DNA of 64,000 nucleotides from Methanosarcina mazei S-6 (GCF_000970205.1 NZ_CP009512.1:2790001-2854000), one strand, 5' to 3'; counted from the first letter of the stretch, positions 29,936 through 38,150 are shown. The notes: generated from the sequence alone by a model not told the origin. Numbers and translations: made by a program.

Positions 29936-30868
29936 TTAAAATTTTATTCCGGTAGCATCAAAGAACGCATCTTCCAATGAGAGAGAGTTTTCTATAAGTT
30001 TGAAAACTTTGCCTCCACTTTCAACAATTAATCTGTTTATTTCTGGTTTGAAATCTATTCCGGAGTTTACATAAATATCCAGAGTATGTTCAGCTTTCAA
30101 TTCGGTTTTTACTACGAATTCCAGACTTTCAATTAAAGAAATCATTTCAGATGAGAGATTGTAGACCCCAACCGTAATAACCCCATTTGACTCTAAGTGG
30201 CGGATTTTTTCAATTGCACTTTCAGCAATAAGCTTGCCTTTATCCAGAATTCCGACATGGGTACAGATTTCCTGTATTTCCAGAAGGTTATGGGACGAAA
30301 GAAATACCGTGATTCCCTTGTTATTGCACTCACGAAGAATTTGCCGGATTTGCCGGATTCCAACAGGGTCAAGGCCGTTTGTGGGTTCATCAAGGATCAG
30401 TACTTTTGGATTATTCAAAAGAGCCTGCGCAATTCCCAGTCGTGTTTTCATACCATGGGAAAAATAGCCCACCCTTTTGAAAATTTCATTGCCAAGTCCA
30501 ACCTGGTCCAATAAAACCCTGGATTGTTCCACGCTTTCTTTTTTGCTCAGGCCTTTCAATCTGCCGTAATAGATCATGTGGCTTAAGGCAGTCCGTTCGT
30601 CGTAAAAACCGGAATCCTGGGGGACCAGTCCCAGAATCTGTTTAATCTTTCCTGATTCGGAAGAAAGGTCCATGCCATCAACAAAAACTTGCCCCTGCGT
30701 AGGTGTTGAAAGCCCTGAAAGTAATTTTATTGTAGTTGTTTTTCCGGCACCGTTCTGGCCCAAAAAACCATAGATACTCCCTTTTTCTACATTTAGGGAA
30801 AGATTTTCGAGAACAAAACGAGAGCCGTATTTTTTGTACAGGTTTTTGGTAGAAATAGCCGCGGAAAT
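29936..30868 (-). CDS. ABC-2 exporter ATPase (cassette A), no canonical start codon
   Basis: An ATPase with a complete ABC domain: Walker A GQNGAGKTT, Q-loop VPQDSGFYDERTALSHM, signature FSHGMKTRLG, Walker B LILDEPTNGLDP, and a C-terminal accessory domain. The first in-frame ATG falls inside Walker A, so it cannot be the true start. The frame is open and homologous upstream (ISTKNLYKKYGSRFVLENLSL) to the stop of the permease gene, where an AGGAGG site sits five to eight bases before ATA and ATT codons. No ATG, GTG or TTG is available in that stretch. I place the start at ATT (30868), giving 310 residues, normal for the family. Either a rare start is used or the start was lost by mutation. Confidence 0.82.
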   Translation of the reverse strand: MSAAISTKNLYKKYGSRFVLENLSLNVEKGSIYGFLGQNGAGKTTTIKLLSGLSTPTQGQVFVDGMDLSSESGKIKQILGLVPQDSGFYDERTALSHMIYYGRLKGLSKKESVEQSRVLLDQVGLGNEIFKRVGYFSHGMKTRLGIAQALLNNPKVLILDEPTNGLDPVGIRQIRQILRECNNKGITVFLSSHNLLEIQEICTHVGILDKGKLIAESAIEKIRHLESNGVITVGVYNLSSEMISLIESLEFVVKTELKAEHTLDIYVNSGIDFKPEINRLIVESGGKVFKLIENSLSLEDAFFDATGIKF

Positions 30869-31617
30869 TATAAATCCCTCCTTTTAATGGCCAGCAAACT
30901 CATGGATAAAAAGACCAGTATGTACAGGAACATTGAAAACAGGCTTTCAAAAGCCGTGAGGTATCCAGCTCCAACCGGGAAGCCTTTCATGAACTCCATA
31001 TTTTTAATCCCGTAAAAGAAGGGGGTGATATATTTCAGATAACTCTCATTTCCCTGTAAAATGAAAAATATCAAAATCCCAAGAAAGACCACGGACATTG
31101 TAAATGAAATTTTGTTGTTTGCAGACAATGTTGAGATGAATAAAAAAATACCTATGAAGCATCCCAGATAAAGGCTTGAGGAAATCCAGAATAAAATAAT
31201 ACTTTCGAACTGAAAGGCATTTCCTGTGGAATACTGATATATCAGGCTTATAAGTGCAATTCCGGAGGAAGCGGACATAAATACCAGAAATAGAAAGAAA
31301 AATTTCCCTAAAATAAAAGATGACCTCTGGACCTTGGAGAGAATGTATCTTACCGACCCTGTTTCAGTTTCGCTGCTTACGATATCAAAAGATGATATCA
31401 AAGTCATAAAAGGTCCGATAGACAATACTACAATATACGAAATCAAAATATACGGGATGCCCCCGGAATTCGAAAACAAAAAAGAGATGTAAGTACTGAA
31501 GCGCATTGCCAGAAAACAAAAAAAGATAAATATTCCACCAAAAAAGCATACATACTTGCTTTTTGAACCTCTCAATATTTCATCTTCCCCAATAATCCGT
31601 ATTTCCGAGAAATTCAT
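30868..31617 (-). CDS. ABC-2 exporter permease (cassette A)
   Basis: A protein of about 249 residues with six membrane helices, of the ABC2_membrane_5/NatB-like kind: the N-terminal EDEILRGSKSKY segment, helix one with FFCFLAMRF, a helix-loop with SSETETGSVRYILSKVQRSSFILGKFFFL (the usual loop before helix three in gliding/bacteriocin-type permeases), and further helices up to LLAIKRRDL. Start ATG 31617, with CAGGG nine bases upstream; a TTG three codons earlier overlaps the stop of the preceding gene. The 3' end contains the AGGAGG that serves the ATPase. Together they form an exporter likely to expel or give immunity to the cassette peptide. Confidence 0.83.
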   Translation of the reverse strand: MNFSEIRIIGEDEILRGSKSKYVCFFGGIFIFFCFLAMRFSTYISFLFSNSGGIPYILISYIVVLSIGPFMTLISSFDIVSSETETGSVRYILSKVQRSSFILGKFFFLFLVFMSASSGIALISLIYQYSTGNAFQFESIILFWISSSLYLGCFIGIFLFISTLSANNKISFTMSVVFLGILIFFILQGNESYLKYITPFFYGIKNMEFMKGFPVGAGYLTAFESLFSMFLYILVFLSMSLLAIKRRDL

Positions 31618-31622
31618 AATCT

Positions 31623-31991
31623 TCAACCCTGTTCACTTCTGCTCAGGCTGCAGGTAACAAATGCTCCGAAGGATCCGATCATCGAATAGAAAAAAAACAG
31701 AACGAGCAAAGATCCAATGAAAACAGATACAGCCACACCTCCGGATTGTAACACAAGCTTTCCATCGGAGGTAAGCAAAAAAGTTACAATCCAAGCAATA
31801 AGGTTGTACGTAAATATTGAAAGAAAAGCATATTTTACCGAGCCTTTGCCTATGATTTTACCAATTAATGTACCTACAATAATTGCACCTATAATCCCTC
31901 CGTATATCGGATCAAACTCTAAAAATTCAAAAAATTCGAATAATACAAGCCCAACCATTATCCCTATAAATAATAAATTTCCAGTTTTCAT
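31623..31991 (-). CDS. Four-helix small membrane protein (cassette A)
   Basis: A 122-residue membrane protein (start MKTGNLLFIG) with about four helices and glycine-rich segments (GGIIGAIIVGTLIGKIIGKGS), resembling small DUF5518-like archaeal membrane proteins. It lies between the secreted peptide and the ABC permease, with overlapping or touching reading frames, so it is cotranscribed with them. Many bacteriocin operons carry a small membrane protein beside the ABC pair for immunity; a similar role here is inference. Confidence 0.7.
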   Translation of the reverse strand: MKTGNLLFIGIMVGLVLFEFFEFLEFDPIYGGIIGAIIVGTLIGKIIGKGSVKYAFLSIFTYNLIAWIVTFLLTSDGKLVLQSGGVAVSVFIGSLLVLFFFYSMIGSFGAFVTCSLSRSEQG

Positions 31992-32062
31992 GATATCACA
32001 TTCAAAAAAATGCTGGGTTTTAAACCCAGCAAGATATAGACTTAACCTAACAAGATATAGAC

Positions 32063-32509
32063 TCAAGAGTACTGATCAATAAAGTCCTCCGCTTCATTCA
32101 GCAAATCAACCAGTTCATTGTACAGCCAGCTGGGAATCTGAGAAACCCAATCATATAAAATATCCCATATGGTGTTTAAAGCAAAATCTAAATAATCCAT
32201 TCCTCTTGATATATTATTGTTTCTGAATGCATCAGCAGCTTCAGAGAGTTCATCTTGAGCATCTTCAATTCGATCGTCATCGATAACCTCATCCAGCACC
32301 CAAAGTGCTGCAATCAGCCCATCACAGATATTTTCACCTAGCTCTCCAACTACTGATTTCGGTGTTATTTGACCGTTGCTATCAATAATGAATCCGTCTG
32401 CTAGTTCTTTCTCTGGCTGTGCCGTCACAGCTGGCACAAATGCCATGCTCACCAATAGCATTGAGGCAAGCAATACACTCAACATAAATTTTTGGTTTTT
32501 TATTATCAT
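32063..32509 (-). CDS. Secreted peptide/protein, cargo of cassette A, unknown family
   Basis: A 148-residue protein with a clear signal peptide (residues 1-30, cleavage after VTA). The mature part is acidic and mostly helical: EVIDDDRIEDAQDELSEAADAF, then an aromatic amphipathic C-terminal region (IWDILYDWVSQIPSWLYNELV) ending IDQYS. Only one cysteine is present. I do not recognise the family. The gene takes the same position, behind the same 690-base leader, as the halocin-C8-like precursor of cassette B, and is followed by a small membrane protein and an ABC exporter. This suggests a second secreted, possibly antimicrobial, product of a different type. The ATG follows AGGTAAAACAA. Confidence 0.7.
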   Translation of the reverse strand: MIIKNQKFMLSVLLASMLLVSMAFVPAVTAQPEKELADGFIIDSNGQITPKSVVGELGENICDGLIAALWVLDEVIDDDRIEDAQDELSEAADAFRNNNISRGMDYLDFALNTIWDILYDWVSQIPSWLYNELVDLLNEAEDFIDQYS

Positions 32510-32519
32510 TTGTTTTACC

Positions 32520-32790
32520 TCTTTTATTTTTGTTTAAGAGGCAAGGAACAAACCTTAAAATAGCTTTAAAGTAATCTGTTTCTTGCCTTTGGGCACGCAG
32601 GATTCAGGGGAGGGCTCAATCTTTACTGAATCCTGCAGAACATTCCCACATTCGAAAGATCCATAATCCTTTAAAAGTTTTATGTGTAAACTCTCAAACA
32701 ATCAGGCATAAGAGAAGAATACAAATCTGAAATAAGTTAAGAGAAAAATAGTTTGAGAACTTGCACAGAAGTTATAAATAATGTTACTTA
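32520..32790 (-). promoter_or_regulatory. Cassette A promoter and structured leader
   Basis: Read on the minus strand: a TATA box TATTTATAA (32772-32780), a 16-base half-site (32751-32766) just after it, its inverted partner at 32684-32699, then two stem-loops. Stem 2 pairs GCAGGATTCAG (32597-32607) with CTGAATCCTGC (32626-32636), eleven perfect pairs. Stem 1 pairs GGCAAG (32540-32545) with CTTGCC (32582-32587) and extends inward imperfectly. All are conserved at 37906-38146. The remainder up to 33199 is homologous to the cassette B spacer and has no gene. Confidence 0.7.
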
Positions 32791-33199
32791 CAGCCATCGA
32801 TTTGTGTCTGCATCTTCGATGTTTGGATATTCCTTTTAGGAAAAAATAGCAATATTTTTTAAGACACTATATTTCTCTATGGTAAGAATTGAGTAAAACT
32901 GAAATCTACAAGATTTTCTAGCTCTTAGTATCGCTACTAACTACTTTTTAGTTATAAAATGAGAAAAGCCGGCTCCAATAGGGAAAGTCGTAAAATAAGC
33001 AGTGTGATCAGTACAAGGGGAATCTCACTTTATTATTGAAGCTGCAATCAATATTTAATTCCTTATTCCAAAATAAGGCAGGTTAGAAGTTCAAGAAATT
33101 AGGAATTGAAAAAACAAAAGTATTCTGATACAAAAAGAAATTCTAGTAAACTTTTCTAAAAGCTTTTTAGTACACAATACCGTGAAGTGGATCAGATGC

Positions 33200-33757
33200 T
33201 TACTTGTATCTTTCTATCAAGTGTTTGTACGAAATGTTTATTTTATAGATTATATTTTTTCCTCTTTTTGTTTCCTTTATAAAACCAATTTCCTTAAGAT
33301 TTTTCATATACCAGCTAACTGTGCCCTTGGAAATTCCAATCTCACGCGCAAGAGCTACGTTTGTATTACACTTACCATTTAATATTTCTGAAATTATCCT
33401 TTTATTCGTTATGTTTTGAGAGGTAACAAGAATTTTCTTTTCCTTTTCACTATATGTTGAGTTTTGGAAACACCTTATTCTTCCGCCCTCCTTGTAAACT
33501 TCAATTTTATATTGAGTTTCCAGAACTTGTATGTGATACTGGACTGTCCTCCTGTTCAAGCCAGTATTTTTTGCAATGTCACTAAAACAAACTCCAGGGT
33601 TGGCTTCAATATAGGTATAAACGCTATCTCGGTTAGGATTATTAAGTACATTTGTTTTCCCTACAATTGTTGTTAAAAGGAAAAATAGCAAACAGACGAT
33701 AAGCTTCTTTTGAAGCTTAATGCTGGTAAAGACTAAATGTCTAGTTTTCGGTTTCAC
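33200..33757 (-). CDS. Double winged-helix regulator (cassette A), sensor segment deleted
   Basis: A protein of 185 residues if started at the GTG of 33757, preceded by GAGGAG; the same GTG and a similar site are conserved in cassette B. One membrane helix (about residues 17-33) is followed by two winged helix-turn-helix domains: NPGVCFSDIAKNTGLNRRTVQYHIQVLE (about 55-82) and NTNVALAREIGISKGTVSWYMKNLKEIG (about 133-160). Compared with the 254-residue paralogue at 38569-39333, about 69 residues are missing, namely the extracytoplasmic loop and the next membrane segments. It probably binds the shared promoter element but may no longer sense an outside signal. Confidence 0.8.
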   Translation of the reverse strand: MKPKTRHLVFTSIKLQKKLIVCLLFFLLTTIVGKTNVLNNPNRDSVYTYIEANPGVCFSDIAKNTGLNRRTVQYHIQVLETQYKIEVYKEGGRIRCFQNSTYSEKEKKILVTSQNITNKRIISEILNGKCNTNVALAREIGISKGTVSWYMKNLKEIGFIKETKRGKNIIYKINISYKHLIERYK

Positions 33758-33916
33758 TGACCGATTCTCCTCAAACCTTTTTCTATCCAGGGACTGACAT
33801 GTATTCTTTTTCGGCAGAAACAGGAGAATCTTCCTTATCAGAGCTTTCCAAGTATTCACCTCGGTTGAAACTTCAGGAATGTCTATCAGTCCTATGAATA
33901 TGAATAATACAAACAT
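33758..33916 (-). pseudogene. Remnant of a PPC-domain protein gene (cassette A)
   Basis: The minus strand retains the signal-peptide end (PVSAEKEYMSV, shifted frame) and the last codons (TFSLYQH, with TAG in place of a TAC codon) of the PPC-domain protein intact at 39293-39793; the middle is deleted. A reading frame running through it into the regulator gene is an artefact of the deletion. Confidence 0.65.
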
Positions 33917-34316
33917 CTTCCGGGTTTTTGTTATGTTAGTCAGTAATTTAAAAAGTCAAAGAATATAAGCTTTCCGACCAGAACCCCTAACAATCAGTAC
34001 CTTCTATCTTAATCTGTATTATTGATTTTTATGAGAGTTATTCATTGGTCATCGGTTAAGGAATTTTCTTGCCCGAAAGCTATCGATTTTGCACCAGAAG
34101 CCTGCCTTAAGTTTTGGCCTATTTACATGAAATCGATACCTTTCCCAGCCTATAATAGGATTAAAGATTTGACAACTGTTATGAAAGTGGAGGCAATTTA
34201 TCATGATTCTTCACTTAACCGAAGACGCATGAATAGATTATATATAAATTACACAAGTTTCATATGTTAATCAATTATTTAGATTTAACTTCGATGTTTT
34301 GTCTTCATTAGTTAAT
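33917..34316. other. Junction between cassettes A and B, no gene seen
   Basis: AT-rich 400-base spacer. The last 60 bases resemble the sequence downstream of the cassette A CcdA pseudogene (25385-25450), with a shared TATGTTAATCA stretch, so the duplicated unit extends past the CcdA stop. A short open frame at 34022-34270 lacks coding signs. Confidence 0.45.
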
Positions 34317-35354
34317 TCAGGCCATAATCCATAAACCCAGTAAAATAAGCACAAATCCACTAATTTTTTTTAGATACATTTTATATGAACGAATCTGCTT
34401 GGACAGAGTATAGCCCCCTATCATACCAACTCCAATAAAAGGTGTCAACACCCCTCCGCTGAAAGCAAGCAATAGAGCCAGATCATTAACAGTCCCGTTT
34501 GTAATAGTCTTGTTGAGCAGTACAAGGAGCATTGGAGCAGTGCAGGGAACTTTTACAAACGAAAACAATATCCCAAGAAAGAAAACTCCACCCAGAGTAC
34601 CTGCATATTTCCTGGCAGAACTCTGAAAATAATTATCCAGAACTACAGGAGATTTTAAGATCCCCAGAAGGTTTAACCCGATGAGAATTACAATGATGCC
34701 TGTAACAAAAGAAAAGCTTTCCAAATCTGGAATTGACTTTCGGAATGAGAGTAAACACAGGCCCAATAATAAGTAAGAACCCACCAGCCCTAATCCAAAC
34801 ACTGTTGCACGTACCATTCCACTTTTCGCACTATTGCTCGTCCCTGCAGTAAAGCTTAAAAGAAATCCAAGTATAGCCATCAGGCAGGGTGAAAAACCTG
34901 CAAAAAGTCCGAGAGAATAGGCAAATGGCAAATTCAGGTCTGTGTTTATATACTCGATTTCCTGTTCTTTTCTCGTTACCTCTTCTGTAGTATATTCAGT
35001 AATATTTTCCTCTTCCACAAGATATTCATCAATTAAAGTTTTTAGCTTTTCTTCAGTAATTTCTTCTTTGGGAATTTTTGTTTCATTGTTTATCACAATA
35101 GCCGGGACTTCAAGAAAACCATATTTATTCCATTGGTTGAAACCGTCAGCAGTACTGGTTTCAATTTTTGATATAACCATGTTCTCATATTGAGCTTCTA
35201 TTCGATCGACAATAGGATCAGTTATTTCACAATCATGACAACCTTTTTGATGGAAATACTGGATTGTGACAGGTTCTGCACAGGCCACCGGTATAAAAAT
35301 AAGAGATAAATAAATTACGGCTAGTAAACTAATTGTATGAGAACTACTTTTCAT
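34317..35354 (-). CDS. Thioredoxin-CcdA fusion, transmembrane thiol-disulfide carrier (cassette B)
   Basis: A 345-residue protein: signal peptide (1-26), an extracytoplasmic thioredoxin-like domain with C39-H-D-C42 (about 28-112) and the cis-proline region EVPAIVINN, a linker, and a six-helix CcdA/DsbD-type domain (about 140-345). The two channel cysteines are visible as GFSPC (C157) and VPCTAP (C271). Proteins of this class draw electrons from cytoplasmic thioredoxin and pass them to an outer thioredoxin partner; here the partner is fused. In this cassette the obvious client is the ten-cysteine peptide encoded upstream, whose disulfides would need reduction or reshuffling. It lies 60 bases after the six-helix protein and is the last gene of cassette B. 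Confidence 0.9.
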   Translation of the reverse strand: MKSSSHTISLLAVIYLSLIFIPVACAEPVTIQYFHQKGCHDCEITDPIVDRIEAQYENMVISKIETSTADGFNQWNKYGFLEVPAIVINNETKIPKEEITEEKLKTLIDEYLVEEENITEYTTEEVTRKEQEIEYINTDLNLPFAYSLGLFAGFSPCLMAILGFLLSFTAGTSNSAKSGMVRATVFGLGLVGSYLLLGLCLLSFRKSIPDLESFSFVTGIIVILIGLNLLGILKSPVVLDNYFQSSARKYAGTLGGVFFLGILFSFVKVPCTAPMLLVLLNKTITNGTVNDLALLLAFSGGVLTPFIGVGMIGGYTLSKQIRSYKMYLKKISGFVLILLGLWIMA

Positions 35355-35414
35355 AAAATCCCCAACAAGTATTCTTTTTATTTCACAAACCTGTGTATGC
35401 TAATGACAGGAAAC

Positions 35415-36065
35415 CTAATTATCTGAGTTCTGTTTGCGTTGTGACCATTTTATTCCTAAAACCAAAAGTACTAGTAGTATTCCAAAAATTATACTTCCTT
35501 TCAAAATAGGAAGGATGGGATAATCAAGTACAAGGTAGCGTACAAAAATGAAGACACATGCGATTACGTAGAAAACCAGCAATCTCACAGGATCTTTTTG
35601 ATCTTCTTTCCTTTCGCCGTATATAATTTTTGACAATGCGCCCCCAGTAAATAATATAATCAAAATCCAGAATACTTGATCTATATTATAAACTAAAGAA
35701 GCATAGAGGTAAATAATATACAGCAGTATTGTAAGAATTAGAAGGCGCATATTTTTTCGAATTGATGAGGAAATTTTAGTTTTTTCATCTTTGTTGATCT
35801 CTGTGATTTTTTCATCATGAGATTTTGAGCTCAAAATATGATCAATTATATTGAAAAAATTATTGTCATCAATCTGTTCCTTTTTTCTATACCAGACCAT
35901 AAAAAAGAAATGGACAGCTGTAACAAAGAGGGCAAGAATAAACACCCTTGACATCTCTAACGGAATATATCCTTCCCTAATCAGTAGCCCGATTATTAAA
36001 AAACTAACAAATAGTACTGGAAATGAACGTAATAATTCTTCTTTAACGATATGGTCTATATTCAT
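35415..36065 (-). CDS. Six-helix membrane protein of unknown function (cassette B)
   Basis: A 216-residue membrane protein. Two helices lie near the N-terminus (about 11-27 and 37-55), then a polar, charged loop of about 45 residues (WYRKKEQIDDNN...KDEKTKISSSIRKN), then four helices to SQRKQNSDN. I do not recognise the family. Its start overlaps the stop of the LolA-like gene (ATGA), so translation is coupled. The C-terminal two thirds are almost identical to the IS-disrupted copy in cassette A, while the loop and N-terminus differ, suggesting recent gene conversion of one part. An immunity role is possible but not shown by sequence. Confidence 0.82.
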   Translation of the reverse strand: MNIDHIVKEELLRSFPVLFVSFLIIGLLIREGYIPLEMSRVFILALFVTAVHFFFMVWYRKKEQIDDNNFFNIIDHILSSKSHDEKITEINKDEKTKISSSIRKNMRLLILTILLYIIYLYASLVYNIDQVFWILIILFTGGALSKIIYGERKEDQKDPVRLLVFYVIACVFIFVRYLVLDYPILPILKGSIIFGILLVLLVLGIKWSQRKQNSDN

Positions 36066-36730
36066 ATATTAATCACCTCAGTACCTTCTATAGGTTTAAA
36101 TTTAAATTCAGTATCTTTTATGCCTGAATTTATAGAATAATTCTCATATTCTAGTGTCATCAGAAGTTTGTCACCGTTATAACTTTGGATCTTTAACGGC
36201 ATCCAGATTTTGGGATCAATCCATAATAGACGACTCCAGCTTTCAGGCTCGTTTAGTTTACTCGAAATTACTTCTAGTTTATAAGTTTTGACTTCTCCTA
36301 AATATTCAATACCTTTGTAGTTTATAGTACAATTATCTGATATAGAATTAATAAATTCACTATATGTTGGAGTGGTCTGTATAGAATTCTGTGAAGTGTC
36401 ATTGATTAACCATGTTTTGTTTGTAATTGGATCATACTCCCATGTTAGTATCCCATCTGAGCCAATTGTTAAACATGTGGAAGAATTTACCCGATCGACT
36501 CTTTTATACATATTGGGATTTTTGATAAGAAAACTAGATTCAGTGATTATAGATTCATTTCCTATAAACATAGTCAATTTTTCATCATAAGATATATCAT
36601 ATATATCTTGTTGTTTATTTATTAAGTTCTTAGAGATCGATTCTGAGTTTGCTCTTTCCTCAAAACCACAATAAATAATTGCAAAAATAATTATTGTAAA
36701 AGCAAGGAATAAACTCTTTTTTGATGCCAT
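36062..36730 (-). CDS. LolA-like secreted protein (cassette B)
   Basis: A 222-residue protein paralogous to 29042-29818. An N-terminal hydrophobic segment (residues 6-21, ending YCGFEE) serves as signal or anchor; the single Cys in that stretch could be lipidated, though the lipobox (IIYCG) is weak. The fold markers are the same: SSFLIKNPNMYKRV, SDGILTWEYDPITNKTW and LWIDPKIWMPLKIQSYNG...YENYSINSGIKDTEFKFKP. GAGGAGA lies before the ATG. It is the first gene after the precursor and a terminator-like hairpin, and is coupled to the six-helix protein. It may bind the mature peptide at the cell surface; this is inference from position. Confidence 0.8.
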   Translation of the reverse strand: MASKKSLFLAFTIIIFAIIYCGFEERANSESISKNLINKQQDIYDISYDEKLTMFIGNESIITESSFLIKNPNMYKRVDRVNSSTCLTIGSDGILTWEYDPITNKTWLINDTSQNSIQTTPTYSEFINSISDNCTINYKGIEYLGEVKTYKLEVISSKLNEPESWSRLLWIDPKIWMPLKIQSYNGDKLLMTLEYENYSINSGIKDTEFKFKPIEGTEVINI

Positions 36731-36743
36731 ATTCTCTCCTCAT

Positions 36744-36770
36744 AAAAAATGAGAGGTGAAAACCTCTCAT
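36744..36770 (-). terminator. Hairpin plus T-run between precursor and LolA-like gene
   Basis: On the minus strand ATGAGAGGT (36770-36762) pairs perfectly with ACCTCTCAT (36757-36749) around a four-base loop and is followed directly by six Ts. It lies about 330 bases after the precursor stop and 19 bases before the LolA-like start. It may act as a partial terminator setting high precursor and low downstream expression. The rest of 36771-37098 has no gene. Confidence 0.6.
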
Positions 36771-37098
36771 AAACATTAAGTATTTTTCAGTTCAGACACA
36801 CAATTATCTGAAGCGCATGAAAAATATTAAGTTATATGTGTTTTTTCCGGAACTTGATTGTTAATAGATATCCATATGTTCCTAAATATTCGCAACTATT
36901 AATTCCAACAAGTAACCCTAATGATTCAACTTTGCCCACTAAATAAAACCAAGATAGAATTTATCTACATATTGAAAAGGACTAACAGTAGTAGTTCGAG
37001 GGTTTATTGAAGTGAACAGTTACTAATATTCATTTATTATGTGCATCAATTAGCAATTAGTTCTAATGTTATTGGATTTGAACCTTTTATGTGTTATG

Positions 37099-37875
37099 TT
37101 AATAACACATTGCCATCACATATATTATTTCAACACCCATGCAAACTGCAGCTGGTGAACAAGTTAGAAGCGAAGGCATATAGAAACAAGGCGAAAGCAC
37201 TGTTAAACAAACATCACATATTGATGGCGTTCCAGGAGGACAAACAATACCTAAAACTGAGCAAAGACAATCATCGATAAGCTCATTCGCAACACAGGTC
37301 CAGTAACCATCTTCTGTATTAGTGGTAAAGAAGTCTGCATTGGTATCTCCAATTATAGCCCCGTTGTCCACAACTTGTGTATTGAGAATTTCTCCATCGT
37401 CACCTACTCTATTTAAAGTTAATTCTTTTAATGTTTTATCTTCAAAAATTTGTGTAGCACTCATTACTTGTGCAGGTTTTTCACCACTCCATATTACAAA
37501 AACATTGGATATTTGGACAGAGATATTATCTTCAGCAATAACTTCTACTGGCAATATAACTCCTGTCACATAATCTGCAGACCCATCTTCCAGTGTTTTT
37601 TCTATGGAATAAACTTTAGCACCATCTTCAATTTGTTTCAAGTCTGTGGCAGAAGGACTTCCGGAAAGTTTTTGAACATCTTTAAGATTTAGGGCAAAAG
37701 CAATTTTTTCGTACTTTTCCATTCCTGTTATTTCTTTCTTTTCAACTCCACTTGCAGTGGAACCGCAAGGTGTTCCAGCCGGACACGCCATCGCAGGCGT
37801 AACCAGTATCATACCTATAACGAGCATTATCATGAAAAGCCCGCTGATTTTTCTAACTTTGCTGTTTAGTTTCAA
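37099..37875 (-). CDS. Halocin-C8-like archaeocin precursor with ten-cysteine C-terminal peptide
   Basis: A 258-residue secreted precursor. Residues 1-30 are a signal peptide (cleavage after PAMA). The mature N-domain (31-190) is soluble, beta-rich and begins CPAGTPCG. Residues 190-258 switch to a compact hydrophobic segment with exactly ten cysteines (C194, 203, 205, 212, 220, 223, 230, 239, 245, 257), including CLC, CDVC and IVCPPGTPSIC. Halocin C8 is a ten-cysteine, 76-residue peptide released from the C-terminus of a larger precursor whose N-part gives immunity; the architecture here is the same. It starts with TTG after AGAGGTGG. The leader is shared with cassette A; a LolA-like protein, a membrane protein and a thioredoxin-CcdA fusion follow. 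Activity and the processing site are unproven. Confidence 0.78.
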   Translation of the reverse strand: MKLNSKVRKISGLFMIMLVIGMILVTPAMACPAGTPCGSTASGVEKKEITGMEKYEKIAFALNLKDVQKLSGSPSATDLKQIEDGAKVYSIEKTLEDGSADYVTGVILPVEVIAEDNISVQISNVFVIWSGEKPAQVMSATQIFEDKTLKELTLNRVGDDGEILNTQVVDNGAIIGDTNADFFTTNTEDGYWTCVANELIDDCLCSVLGIVCPPGTPSICDVCLTVLSPCFYMPSLLTCSPAAVCMGVEIIYVMAMCY

Positions 37876-37889
37876 TTTATTCCACCTCT

Positions 37890-38150
37890 TTATTTTTGTT
37901 TAAGAGGCAAGGAACAAACCTTAAAATAGCTTTAAAGTAATTTGTTTCTTGCCTTTGGGCACGCAGGATTCAGGGGAGGGCTCAAACTTTGCTGAATCCT
38001 GCAGAACATTCCCACATTTGAAAACCCCATAATCCTTTAAAAGTTTTATGTGTAAACTCTCAAACAATCAGGCATAAGAGAAGAATACAAATCTGAAATA
38101 AATTAACAGAAAAATAGTTTGAGAGCTTACACAGAAGCTATAAATAATGT
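37890..38150 (-). promoter_or_regulatory. Cassette B promoter and structured leader
   Basis: Homologous to 32520-32790. TATA box TATTTATAG (38138-38146, minus strand). Half-sites GTTTGAGAGCTTACAC (38117-38132) and GTGTAAACTCTCAAAC (38050-38065) are inverted copies matching at 15 of 16 positions. Stem 2: GCAGGATTCAG (37963-37973) with CTGAATCCTGC (37992-38002). Stem 1: GGCAAG (37906-37911) with CTTGCC (37948-37953). The remaining spacer to 38568 has no gene but is conserved between cassettes. Confidence 0.7.

Noticed and set aside
33758-33916. N-terminal extension of regulator A as part of a functional fusion protein
   Set aside because: The conserved GTG with ribosome-binding site in both copies and the homology of the extension to a broken PPC gene show it is a deletion artefact.
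34022-34270. 82-codon plus-strand frame between the cassettes
   Set aside because: No ribosome-binding site, no recognisable domain, and part of it overlaps sequence homologous to the spacer downstream of the CcdA gene in cassette A.
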